A stretch of DNA of 52,080 nt. Origin: Planktomarina sp. Lineage in GTDB: Bacteria > Pseudomonadota > Alphaproteobacteria > Rhodobacterales > Rhodobacteraceae. The notes under the pieces are model-generated. The model had not been told where the DNA came from. It saw only the letters and a program-made list of their open reading frames with translations, and did not search any database. The number at the start of each line of letters is the position of its first letter. Position 1 is the first letter of the stretch. The stretch covers positions 1 through 52,080 of the forward strand of contig JAFMEA010000011.1 of NCBI GenBank assembly GCA_017856985.1, read 5' to 3'. Shown here piece by piece: positions 42,861 through 50,622 of the stretch. A program made the position numbers and the translations under genes.

Positions 42861-44129
42861 TTACCGAAGTACGGTAGGCAGCCAAGTAGACGCAGCTGGA
42901 AAAATGATCATTAATATTCCATAAAGTATTCCAACAAAAACGAATAGTGGCACCTCCTTGAATGCATTTCCTGGATTTTCCCTTATAACGCCAGCTGATG
43001 TATAAATTCCGACGCATACGGGTGGTGTGATCATACCTATCCCCGCAAATGCAACAAATACCACGTAGAGATGTAACAAGTTTTGGTTAAGAGAAATAAT
43101 CAGTGCCGCAAAAATAGGAACTGTTAAATAGAAAACTGGGACAATTTCTATAAAAGTGCCTAATATCAAACAAATTATAGCTAGCGACAGCCAAAAAAAC
43201 CAGATCCCAGCTCCCAGTTCAGTAAAGTACAAAATTAATTTTTGTGGAACTTGTGTATAAGTCAAAACTACACTTAAGAAAGTTGCGGTGGCTATTATAG
43301 AAAAAATTACGGCTGTAATAGAAGCTGTCTCCTTGAGGCACAGAATTAGAGAACTTATGGTCAATTCTCTATAGATTAATGCACCCATGAAAATAGCCCA
43401 AACTCCGGCAACTGCGGCTGATTCTGCCGGGGTAAGCAGGCCTGCATATATTCCACCGAGAATAATAATTGGCGTGAAGAGCGCTGGAAACGCCTTCACA
43501 CCAGCAATTAACTTTTCACGGTTAGGCACTCTCTCGGGGCTTTTAATATTCCTGCACTTTATGAGCACTAGAGCAATCATTAACACCAACAGAATTAGGC
43601 CTGGTATAATACCAGCGGCAAATGTTTGGGAGACTGGTACGTTTGTTAACGCGCTAAATAGTATTGCGGCATTTGAGGGAGGGATAAGGGCCTCTAGGAG
43701 AGCAGCAGAGGCTGCTAGAACCACAACGAAAGGCTTGGGATAACCTTGCTCAATCATTTTGGGCATCATGATAGTGCCCACCGCGGTTATAGCTGCCAGT
43801 ATGGATCCACAAAATGCTGCAAAAAACCCCATTGCGATTACCATTGCTATTCCCAAGCCACCGGGCCAATGCCCAACCAAAGCGGTCGCGAATGACACTA
43901 GTCTTGAGGCAGCACCGCCCCTCAACATTGCCATTCCCGCAAAAATAAACAACGGCACTGCAATCAATACGTGCTTTGCCAGAGCTTGAAATGAGATTTG
44001 AATAAGTGTCGACCAGGGAAGATTAAGCCCCCAAATAGCCGCAACAGAACTGCCTAGGGCAAAGACTAAAAATATCGGTAGCGAAATTGCGAGTAAAAAA
44101 GTAGATAAGGCCAGAGAAAATATATACAT
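42861..44129 (-). CDS. TRAP transporter large permease (DctM family)
   Basis: A 422-residue inner-membrane protein with about twelve helices. The hallmark stretches PLFIFAGMAMLRGG, AAFCGSILAAITAVGTIMMPKM and LIPPSNAAILFSA match DctM, and PPVCVGIYTSAGV near the C-terminus is also conserved. It forms the transport pathway with the DctQ-like protein, whose gene ends 3 nt before it. Together with DctP it imports an organic acid driven by Na+. Confidence 0.93.
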   Translation of the reverse strand: MYIFSLALSTFLLAISLPIFLVFALGSSVAAIWGLNLPWSTLIQISFQALAKHVLIAVPLFIFAGMAMLRGGAASRLVSFATALVGHWPGGLGIAMVIAMGFFAAFCGSILAAITAVGTIMMPKMIEQGYPKPFVVVLAASAALLEALIPPSNAAILFSALTNVPVSQTFAAGIIPGLILLVLMIALVLIKCRNIKSPERVPNREKLIAGVKAFPALFTPIIILGGIYAGLLTPAESAAVAGVWAIFMGALIYRELTISSLILCLKETASITAVIFSIIATATFLSVVLTYTQVPQKLILYFTELGAGIWFFWLSLAIICLILGTFIEIVPVFYLTVPIFAALIISLNQNLLHLYVVFVAFAGIGMITPPVCVGIYTSAGVIRENPGNAFKEVPLFVFVGILYGILMIIFPAASTWLPTVLR

Positions 44130-44132
44130 TTT

Positions 44133-44654
44133 TTAAGATTTTCCAGTATTTTTTGCAAAAAATATTTTAAGATCTAAGAGTATAAGTTCTAACGAAATTA
44201 AGCCTAAAATAATAAAACCAACAGGAAATGCTAGATAGATCCACCAAACAGGGATCTCTATTTCCAATTCCATTAATTCGCCTAATTGTATGTAGAGTTG
44301 AGTAGCTTCAATCCCCGCTTGGGTAAATATTACTGCGGCTATTAATGTCACAACATGTGTCAAAAATTTTAAAAAGGCTACCTGTGGACTACTCAAGAAA
44401 ACAGTTACAAAATCTACGGATATATGTTGCCCAGATTTGAATAAAGGTCCTAATAAAGGAAAGACCATCCAAGTCACCATAGCGGGCGGCAGTTCAATGA
44501 ACCAATCGTAACCGTTCCCCGAGACGTATCTCGTTACAGCGCTCATAGTTAAAGCTAATACTATCAGACCTATAAGGGCCGTAGCTAAAGCAAAAACAAT
44601 TTGAGAAATTACTTTGTTAAATTGCCCTAATGGGCTTAAAAATAAATCAATCAT
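44133..44654 (-). CDS. TRAP transporter small permease (DctQ family)
   Basis: A 173-residue membrane protein with four predicted helices, the normal DctQ topology. The N-terminal helix spans about 20-45, and PPAMVTWMVFPLLGPLFKSGQHISVDFV (about 55-82) is the conserved central segment. It follows the DctP gene by 47 nt and precedes DctM by 3 nt in the same operon. Confidence 0.9.
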   Translation of the reverse strand: MIDLFLSPLGQFNKVISQIVFALATALIGLIVLALTMSAVTRYVSGNGYDWFIELPPAMVTWMVFPLLGPLFKSGQHISVDFVTVFLSSPQVAFLKFLTHVVTLIAAVIFTQAGIEATQLYIQLGELMELEIEIPVWWIYLAFPVGFIILGLISLELILLDLKIFFAKNTGKS

Positions 44655-44701
44655 ATCTAATAAAGTGGCCCCCCTAAGGTAGAGAGACCACCTGTCGTAT
44701 T

Positions 44702-45703
44702 TTACTGGTTAGCTACAAAAGCTTGAGCAGCTTTTAGAGCGCTTGCATCAAACTGATCAGCCATATCTGGCAAAACTACTTCATTCATCAGCTTGTCGAA
44801 CTTAGCTTTTTCTGCACCGCTCAATGTAGTAACAATTCCACCCATTTCCTGGAATTTCTTTATCGAGCTTTCGCCGGCATCAAAGATTGTATTTGTAGCT
44901 TGGGCACCAATTTCGGCGCCTACGGTCATGATAAGATCTTGGAGATCTTTTGGTAAGCTATCAAACCAAGTTGCGTTCGCCATTATGTATGCATCAGCAT
45001 AATACTGATACGGTTTTTGAGCATACTTTAGATGCTCCCACCAGCTGTACGCTTCAACGCTCCCAGGAGGGGTGTTGATTGTATCAATCATGCCAGTCTG
45101 CAGAGCTGTATACACTTCACCAGTCTTCAATGAGACAATAGATGCTTCCAGTGCTTTCCACATTGGCCTTTCACTTTTTAAAAGCGCGCGTGCTTTTAGG
45201 CCTTTCATAACATCTATTCCCGTTAACTCTCTTGCTCCACTAAATGTCATAATGGGGCCAACAGGGTTATACATTATTAATTTTGTATTAGTTTTTTTAG
45301 TAATGTCGTTCCAAATCTCACTGCCAGTAGGATCCTCTAAGAAAAATTTCCTTTGTTCATCATAAGACCCAAACAATCCAGGAAAGGATGCGACACTAAA
45401 ATTTTTGTTAATTTTTGGAAAACTGACAACACCAACAATACCGCCCATCTCAACGGCTCCTGAGGTAACACCACCCATTACAGTCCGGATATCGAACAAT
45501 TGCTTAGAGGGATAGAATTCAACCTTTAATCGTCCATTTGATCTTTTTGTCACCTCGTCAGCAAAAAGTTGCGAATGTATCGCGCTCTGGTGTTTTGGCG
45601 ACCAATGACCTGATATTCGAGCCAAATATTCTTCTGCGGCTAACGCAGGTGAGACCAACAAACTAATCAATAACGCTAGTTTGACATGTATAAATTTAAT
45701 CAT
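44702..45703 (-). CDS. TRAP transporter solute-binding protein (DctP family)
   Basis: A 333-residue periplasmic receptor with a Sec signal peptide (KFIHVKLALLISLLVSPALA; cleavage near ALA-AEE). The mature protein has the DctP pattern: GRLKVEFYPSKQLFD, the arginine-containing LKARALLKSERP that clamps carboxylates, and GMIDTINTPPGSV. GGGAGGA stands before the ATG at 45703, which is preferred over an in-frame TTG inside that ribosome site. The ligand is probably a carboxylic acid, given the arginine; identity unknown. Confidence 0.92.
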   Translation of the reverse strand: MIKFIHVKLALLISLLVSPALAAEEYLARISGHWSPKHQSAIHSQLFADEVTKRSNGRLKVEFYPSKQLFDIRTVMGGVTSGAVEMGGIVGVVSFPKINKNFSVASFPGLFGSYDEQRKFFLEDPTGSEIWNDITKKTNTKLIMYNPVGPIMTFSGARELTGIDVMKGLKARALLKSERPMWKALEASIVSLKTGEVYTALQTGMIDTINTPPGSVEAYSWWEHLKYAQKPYQYYADAYIMANATWFDSLPKDLQDLIMTVGAEIGAQATNTIFDAGESSIKKFQEMGGIVTTLSGAEKAKFDKLMNEVVLPDMADQFDASALKAAQAFVANQ

Positions 45704-45995
45704 ACCTAAATTTCCTCCCAAAAATAAATAGTACTTTTAGCGCGTCAGTCCTTTGCCAACGCCGTGCTCGTTTATGTTTCACTTACTGATGAGACTTTAC
45801 AAGTATTTTTTTAAACCAGCTGACGAATCCATTGGATGGAATTTATAATTTTCGTAGTAAAAGGGCGTTAAAATAAAGCCCAAGTTTTCTTTGTCGTTAT
45901 TTATAACAAGGGTAGGTGGCCTTAAAAAAAGACTTTGTTGTTTTACTGAGCGCTCAAAGCGCTTAACATTTTTGTTAGCGCCGTTGGCGAAAACC
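45704..45995. other. 292-nt gap between DctP and proline-racemase-family genes
   Basis: It contains the DctPQM promoter region but no clear -35/-10 pair that I trust. A 10-bp palindrome TGAGCGCTCA (45947-45956) next to a second AGCGCT (45958-45963) could form a small hairpin on the minus strand after the racemase-family gene, but the T-run comes about 15 nt later, so I do not call a terminator. Confidence 0.35.
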
Positions 45996-47033
45996 TTAAG
46001 TGCCCTTCGTTTCAGGCCATGTGTCCCCGAGTCGGTAACCTTCAGGCCAGGGATCATTTGGATCAAGCATATATTGGTGTGTACCTGTTATCCAAGCGCG
46101 CCCGGTGATTTCGGGGATAATGGCTTTAATTCCACCTATAGTAGTGATCTCTGCAATCCGTCCGTGAAACTTTGAGTTAATGATTGAACGGACTGTCAAA
46201 GTTTCGCCTAGCTGCATCTCACCTCGCGAATGTAGCAGAGCCATGCGGGCAGAAGCTGCTGTGCCAGTTGGTGAGCGGTCAACCTTGCCTGGTTGAATTG
46301 ACACGGCTGCAGAAGTAGAAATGTGGTTACCTCTGCGCATTATAGGCCCGGCAAAAAGACAAAATGAAAAGTGATCCCAATCGACATTAGTTGGGTGCCT
46401 GAAAGTTAGTTGTTTGTTGGCGGCGTTGGTAATAACTACGCCCAGATCGGCCAGCGCCTTAGCCTCAGACGCCACTAGATCAAATCCAAGGGCTGCGGCA
46501 TCCACAACGACAAAACTATCACCGCCAAAGGCTATATCAACTATGACTTGTCCTATTTCGGGGACGTCTAGCGGTACGTATGTATCACCCACAAAAGAGG
46601 GAAGGTTGCGTATAGTTATTCGTTGTGCTTTTCCATCCCGACATTCAGCAACCACTTTTATCAACCCACCAGGAGCCTCAAGCGTCATTTCCGTGAAGGG
46701 CTCAATCATTGGAATAATGCCAGTGTCCAAGAGCACCGTTGCTACGCAAATTGCGTTAGAACCAGACATGGGTGGTGTGTCTTCTGGTTCCATTATAATC
46801 CAGCCCATTTGCGCGTCAGAATGTATTGGTGGCACAAGCAAGTTTACATGCCTAAATACTCCACCTCGTGGCTCGTTAAGCATAAAATTGCGTAAGGTCT
46901 CATTCTTGGAAATCCAAGTTCTTTGTTCCCACAAGGTCGTTCCAGGTGGTGGTGCCACCCCACCTACTATTACGTCGCCAACTTCACCTTCAGCATGACA
47001 GGATACGACATGAATGGTTTTGCTGCTTCGCAT
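45996..47033 (-). CDS. Proline racemase-family protein with Ser/Thr in place of both catalytic cysteines
   Basis: A 345-residue protein of the proline racemase / hydroxyproline epimerase / trans-3-hydroxyproline dehydratase family. Fold segments are clear ([43 protein letters not shown]). The first catalytic thiol, normally in MCGH, is Ser90 in PPMSGSN, and the second, normally in SPCGT, is Thr256 in DRSPTGT. Cys/Thr pairs are known for trans-3-hydroxy-L-proline dehydratase and Ser/Cys pairs for some epimerases; Ser/Thr excludes two-thiol racemisation and suggests a dehydratase-like or different lyase reaction. It precedes the TRAP-dioxygenase cluster. Confidence 0.88.
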   Translation of the reverse strand: MRSSKTIHVVSCHAEGEVGDVIVGGVAPPPGTTLWEQRTWISKNETLRNFMLNEPRGGVFRHVNLLVPPIHSDAQMGWIIMEPEDTPPMSGSNAICVATVLLDTGIIPMIEPFTEMTLEAPGGLIKVVAECRDGKAQRITIRNLPSFVGDTYVPLDVPEIGQVIVDIAFGGDSFVVVDAAALGFDLVASEAKALADLGVVITNAANKQLTFRHPTNVDWDHFSFCLFAGPIMRRGNHISTSAAVSIQPGKVDRSPTGTAASARMALLHSRGEMQLGETLTVRSIINSKFHGRIAEITTIGGIKAIIPEITGRAWITGTHQYMLDPNDPWPEGYRLGDTWPETKGT

Positions 47034-47066
47034 GGTATTTTCCGTTAAAAGGGGTTTTAAGAACTA

Positions 47067-47492
47067 TTAAAAAGTGAGTTTTTTTATTGTTGGAACAATT
47101 TCATCAACATCATTGACTGTTTTAATTATCATCCCTTCGACAAATAAATTTCTATATCGTCTTTCACAGGCACTAATAGCAATGATGGGTTTTCCGTTTG
47201 CGTAAGTGTAACCTATCTCTGCGGATGTTCCAGAATCGATATCTTGCCCTGTAATTAAAGCTATTACTAAGTCTGCTTCTTTAAGAGCATCTAAGTCATT
47301 ATTGAAAATTTTCTTTTTTGTAATGTCAGTCATATCGGTTCCTTCTAATTCAGACTCGTCGATTCCTGACTGATCCCTGTGTGGCAGAAAGCATTCATAT
47401 CCGTTTTTCTCTAACTCAAAGACAATATCCTCGAGGTAGTTTCTTTCATGAGTATTAAATAATGGACCTGCCACATATATGTTTTTAATCAT
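47067..47492 (-). CDS. Nucleoside 2-deoxyribosyltransferase family protein
   Basis: A 141-residue protein of the NDT fold. The N-terminus KNIYVAGPLFNTHERNYLED and the central ADLVIALITGQDIDSGTSAEIGYTYANGKPIIAI (residues about 74-107) match the family, with the nucleophile glutamate in SGTSAEIG. It transfers deoxyribose between bases or hydrolyses modified nucleotides. It lies 33 nt upstream of the proline racemase-family gene on the same strand; the functional link is unclear. Confidence 0.85.
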   Translation of the reverse strand: MIKNIYVAGPLFNTHERNYLEDIVFELEKNGYECFLPHRDQSGIDESELEGTDMTDITKKKIFNNDLDALKEADLVIALITGQDIDSGTSAEIGYTYANGKPIIAISACERRYRNLFVEGMIIKTVNDVDEIVPTIKKLTF

Positions 47493-47605
47493 AAAATTAA
47501 GTTAAAATCTCTTTATTGTAATATCAACTTTTTATTTAATTTCTGTAAAACAAAGTCTTACTATAGGGTGAGATCGTCTTTTGTATTTTATTGCTTTAGC
47601 GCGAC

Positions 47606-47615
47606 ACCTGCAGGT
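47606..47615. promoter_or_regulatory. Short palindrome upstream of EamA gene
   Basis: ACCTGCAGGT is a perfect 10-bp palindrome, flanked by CGAC and CGTG, in the 192-nt gap between the divergent deoxyribosyltransferase and EamA genes. It may be a regulator site for either gene; evidence is only its symmetry and position. Confidence 0.2.
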
Positions 47616-47684
47616 CGTGAACGGTAGGTCCTGATTAAATTTTATTTAATAATGAACAAAAGAATATTTTACTAAGGCTTCAAA

Positions 47685-48587
47685 ATGTCTGTCATCTCAT
47701 CTAACGCAGGTCATGAAAACAGCTACCGCAGAGGGTTGGCCTTTGTCTTTGCTGCAGGTGTTTTGTGGTCAACGGTTGGCCTAGGTATACGCCTCATAGA
47801 AGACGCCAGTGTTTGGCAGATACTGCTCTACCGCTCAGTAGCTTTAAGTACTTTTCTTTATCTAGTAATTCGCTTTCGTAGTCGGGAAAGTCCGTTTACC
47901 CAAGCCGTTCGGTCAGGCTTTCCAGCAGTTTTAGCCGGCTTGGCTTTAGTTGCGGCCTATTCAGGCGGAATTTATTCTATTCAAGTTATCCCAGTCGCAA
48001 ACGCGCTTCTACTTTTTGCAACTGCGCCCTTTATGACGGCTATTTTAGGTTGGGTCTTTTTACAGGAACGCGTCCGCTCAGCTACATGGTTAGCAATCTT
48101 TGTGGCAATTATTGCTATTGCGATCATGGTCTCAGGACAAACCTCTAAAGCAACGCTTGGTGGAACTATGGCTGCACTCGGTTCTGCCTTTGGATTTTCG
48201 GTATTTACTGTTGCGCTTCGCTGGGGAAGATCTGGTGAAATGCTTCCTGCGGTATTTTTATCTGGTCTGTTTGCCATCATCATTACGACTGCCCTTTGCT
48301 TCTGGCTTGGGCTTTCTTTCATCCTATCTCCAAGAGATGGAGGGATTGCTACTAGTATGGGCATTTTCCAGGTGGGATCTGGGCTGGTCCTGTATACCCT
48401 CGGCTCAAGAGCGCTCCCAGCGGCTGAACTGGCGTTGCTGTCTCTTGCTGAGGTATTGCTCGGGCCGCTCTGGGTATGGCTATTTCTTGGAGATGAAGCC
48501 TCTTCTAGAACCTTGATTGGCGGCGCATTGCTGTTAGCTGCAATAGCCGGAAATGCATTGACTTTTAGGCCGCCAAGGGTCCGTTAG
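47685..48587 (+). CDS. EamA/DMT-superfamily transporter
   Basis: A 300-residue inner-membrane permease with about ten helices in two EamA repeats. Recognisable segments are FAAGVLWSTVGLGIRL (start of repeat 1), FATAPFMTAILGWVFLQERV (about 125-145) and LAEVLLGPLWVWLFLGDEAS (repeat 2 counterpart). It is a distinct paralogue of the EamA gene at 16.1 kb. Probably exports a metabolite. The P450 gene follows 83 nt downstream. Confidence 0.9.
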   Translation: MSVISSNAGHENSYRRGLAFVFAAGVLWSTVGLGIRLIEDASVWQILLYRSVALSTFLYLVIRFRSRESPFTQAVRSGFPAVLAGLALVAAYSGGIYSIQVIPVANALLLFATAPFMTAILGWVFLQERVRSATWLAIFVAIIAIAIMVSGQTSKATLGGTMAALGSAFGFSVFTVALRWGRSGEMLPAVFLSGLFAIIITTALCFWLGLSFILSPRDGGIATSMGIFQVGSGLVLYTLGSRALPAAELALLSLAEVLLGPLWVWLFLGDEASSRTLIGGALLLAAIAGNALTFRPPRVR

Positions 48588-48637
48588 AATAACTTTTTAC
48601 GCAATGCATAATCGTTTATTTTAAAAGATTACCGACT

Positions 48638-48674
48638 GGAGGTTTAAAAAATGATTAGGTTTGGCAAAAGATGA
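48638..48674 (+). promoter_or_regulatory. Ribosome site and 7-codon mini-ORF coupled to the P450 start
   Basis: A strong GGAGG (48638-48642) lies 8 nt before an ATG at 48651 that opens a mini-ORF, MIRFGKR, ending in TGA at 48672-48674. That stop overlaps the P450 ATG at 48671 (ATGA). The P450 start itself has no good ribosome site, so its translation probably depends on ribosomes terminating on the mini-ORF. Confidence 0.5.
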
Positions 48675-49846
48675 ACCGGCGTCCAACATATGATGTGGAT
48701 TTGTACAGCAATGAAGTGGTGGTCAATCCTTACCCGCACTATCGAGCCATTAGGGACCTTGGTGAAGCTGTTTGGCTTGAGCAACATAGTATGTGGGCAA
48801 TTGGACGTCATTTAGATGCCAGGAATGCGCTTTCTGCACATAATATTTTTATTTCTGGTAAGGGTGTAGCCGCAAATAATTTATCGAATGGCAATAGCCC
48901 TGGAAACCTGCTCGCTTCAGATCCCCCTTTGCACACTCATCTACGTAAAGTCGTATCAAAACCTCTTCACCCAAAAGCTCTTGCGCGGATAAAGCCGCGC
49001 ATTGAGGCCTCAGCCGGTAGCCTTATTGATAGGCTCCTTGCGAGGAAGAGCTTTGACGGAATATTGGATTTAGCTCAGTTTCTTCCAATTTCGATCGTTT
49101 CGGAAATGGTTGGACTTCCAGATGCTGGACGCAGAAATATGTTGGAATATGCCGCGGCTGTTTTTGATTTGTTTGGAGTAGACAATACGAGAACTGAGGC
49201 GGCTCTACCAATTGTTATAAAAATGCGAAAATATCTTAGTGAGCAGGCTACTCGAGACAAAGTTTTACCTGAAGGATGGATTGCGGGTCTTTACGATGCT
49301 GTTGATCTGGGATTGATAAAACAAGAGCAAGTGCAAACATTAATGCGCGATTACCTTGGTCCAAGCCTCGATACGACAATTTTTGCAATCGGGCATTTAT
49401 TGCACCTTTTTGGACAGTATCCTGATCAATGGAAGTTGCTGCGCCAAGAACCAAACCGTGTTGGAAATGCAATAAATGAGGCAATCAGACTTGAGTCTCC
49501 AATACGAGGTTTTACGCGCGTTTTAAGCCAAGACTATACGATCGGTGGGATCAAACTCTTTACTGGTGACCGAGTATTAATATTATACGCATCTGCCAAT
49601 CGTGACGAACGTCGTTGGGATGAGCCTGAAAAATTTGATATTTGCCGTGTTTTGACAGATCATGTTGGGTTTGGTTATGGCATACACCAGTGCGTTGGAA
49701 TGCAATTGGCTAGACTTGAAATGCGTTCAGTTTTGACCGCAATGATTGCTAGGGTTTCCAAAATTAAAATTTTGGGGGCTCCAGTCTATGCAAAAAATAA
49801 TGTTCTTCGTGGCCTTGAAACTTTACCGATAAAGTTCTCACGATGA
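48671..49846 (+). CDS. Cytochrome P450
   Basis: A soluble bacterial P450 of 391 residues. The haem-ligand loop is FGYGIHQCVG with Cys341, the ExxR motif is EAIR (about 270-273), and the oxygen-activating I-helix region is DYLGPSLDTTIF, where the acid/alcohol pair is Asp-Thr. There is no membrane anchor. It needs ferredoxin and reductase partners, which are not in the window. The start overlaps a 7-codon mini-ORF. Substrate unknown; bacterial P450s of this length hydroxylate terpenoids, fatty acids or aromatics. Confidence 0.93.
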   Translation: MNRRPTYDVDLYSNEVVVNPYPHYRAIRDLGEAVWLEQHSMWAIGRHLDARNALSAHNIFISGKGVAANNLSNGNSPGNLLASDPPLHTHLRKVVSKPLHPKALARIKPRIEASAGSLIDRLLARKSFDGILDLAQFLPISIVSEMVGLPDAGRRNMLEYAAAVFDLFGVDNTRTEAALPIVIKMRKYLSEQATRDKVLPEGWIAGLYDAVDLGLIKQEQVQTLMRDYLGPSLDTTIFAIGHLLHLFGQYPDQWKLLRQEPNRVGNAINEAIRLESPIRGFTRVLSQDYTIGGIKLFTGDRVLILYASANRDERRWDEPEKFDICRVLTDHVGFGYGIHQCVGMQLARLEMRSVLTAMIARVSKIKILGAPVYAKNNVLRGLETLPIKFSR

Positions 49847-49976
49847 GCGGAGTGTAAATCGGTAGTAACAACCATAATTTAAGTTGTTTCTCTTATATTT
49901 TTGAAACTTTTTATATGCTTTCACAAAGCAACCAGACCCATTAAGCAGGCCTATCTTCTCTTTTCAAGGACAAGCC

Positions 49977-50522
49977 ATGGCGCAAAAAGCCACTATTTAT
50001 AAAGTTGAACTTTCCGTTTCTGATATGGACCGTCACTATTATGAAACTCATAATCTGACCGTTGCTAAGCATCCTTCAGAGACGGATGAACGCCTAATGG
50101 TTCGTATCCTTTCCTTTGCACTGAATGCGCATGAAAACTTGGAGTTTTCTAGGGGTATTTCGTCAGATGATGAACCAGATATTTGGCAAAAAAGTCTGAG
50201 TGGAGAACTTGATCTTTGGGTTACGTTGGGGCTTCCTAGTGAAAAGATTGTCCGCCAATCCTGTGGCAAATCCAACAAGGTAATTATCTATTGTTACGGT
50301 GGCAGGACGGCTGAGATGTGGTGGGAGAAAATCAAAAACAGTACTACTCGATTTAAAAACCTTCAGGTTATAATTTTTTCAGAAAAAGATACTAGCGAAC
50401 TCGAAAAACAAGCAAGTCGTTCGATGAGGCTACAGGTTAACATTCAGGATGGTGATATTATGGTTAGCGTTGATGATAAGATCGTTTATATTACCCCAAT
50501 CAAATTAAAAACTGATGTTTAA
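49977..50522 (+). CDS. YaeQ family protein
   Basis: A 181-residue cytosolic protein of the YaeQ family, a PD-(D/E)XK nuclease-like fold of unsettled function. Hallmarks are ATIYKVELSVSDMDRHYYETHNLTVAKHPSETDERLMVRIL (about 4-45), the acidic DEPDIWQKSLSGELDLWVTLGLPSEK stretch (about 65-92) that holds the nuclease-like Asp and Glu, and CGKSNKVIIYCYGG. It is monocistronic on the plus strand. Confidence 0.9.
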   Translation: MAQKATIYKVELSVSDMDRHYYETHNLTVAKHPSETDERLMVRILSFALNAHENLEFSRGISSDDEPDIWQKSLSGELDLWVTLGLPSEKIVRQSCGKSNKVIIYCYGGRTAEMWWEKIKNSTTRFKNLQVIIFSEKDTSELEKQASRSMRLQVNIQDGDIMVSVDDKIVYITPIKLKTDV

Positions 50523-50541
50523 TAAAGGAAATATCAATTTT

Positions 50542-50622
50542 ATGGTGAATGTTTACTGGATATTTCTTGGCCTTGGCTCAGGTGTGGTATGTTTTGCAAA
50601 CTTTACTGACATAGTTGGATAA
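50542..50622 (+). CDS. Candidate 26-residue membrane micro-protein
   Basis: An ORF of 26 codons plus stop with an AAAGGA about 11 nt before the ATG. It would encode a single hydrophobic helix (VYWIFLGLGSGVVCFANF). It lies between yaeQ and the 3' end of the NDH-2 gene, where short hydrophobic ORFs can arise by chance. Kept at low confidence because of the plausible ribosome site and amphipathic end. Confidence 0.25.
   Translation: MVNVYWIFLGLGSGVVCFANFTDIVG

Noticed and set aside
45947-45963. TGAGCGCTCA palindrome with a second AGCGCT as terminator or operator
   Set aside because: The stem is short, the T-run is about 15 nt away, and no second occurrence was seen that would support an operator.
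45797-46066. 89-codon minus-strand ORF overlapping the end of the proline-racemase-family gene
   Set aside because: It overlaps about 70 nt of a certain gene on the same strand in another frame, has no ribosome site and no recognisable domain.
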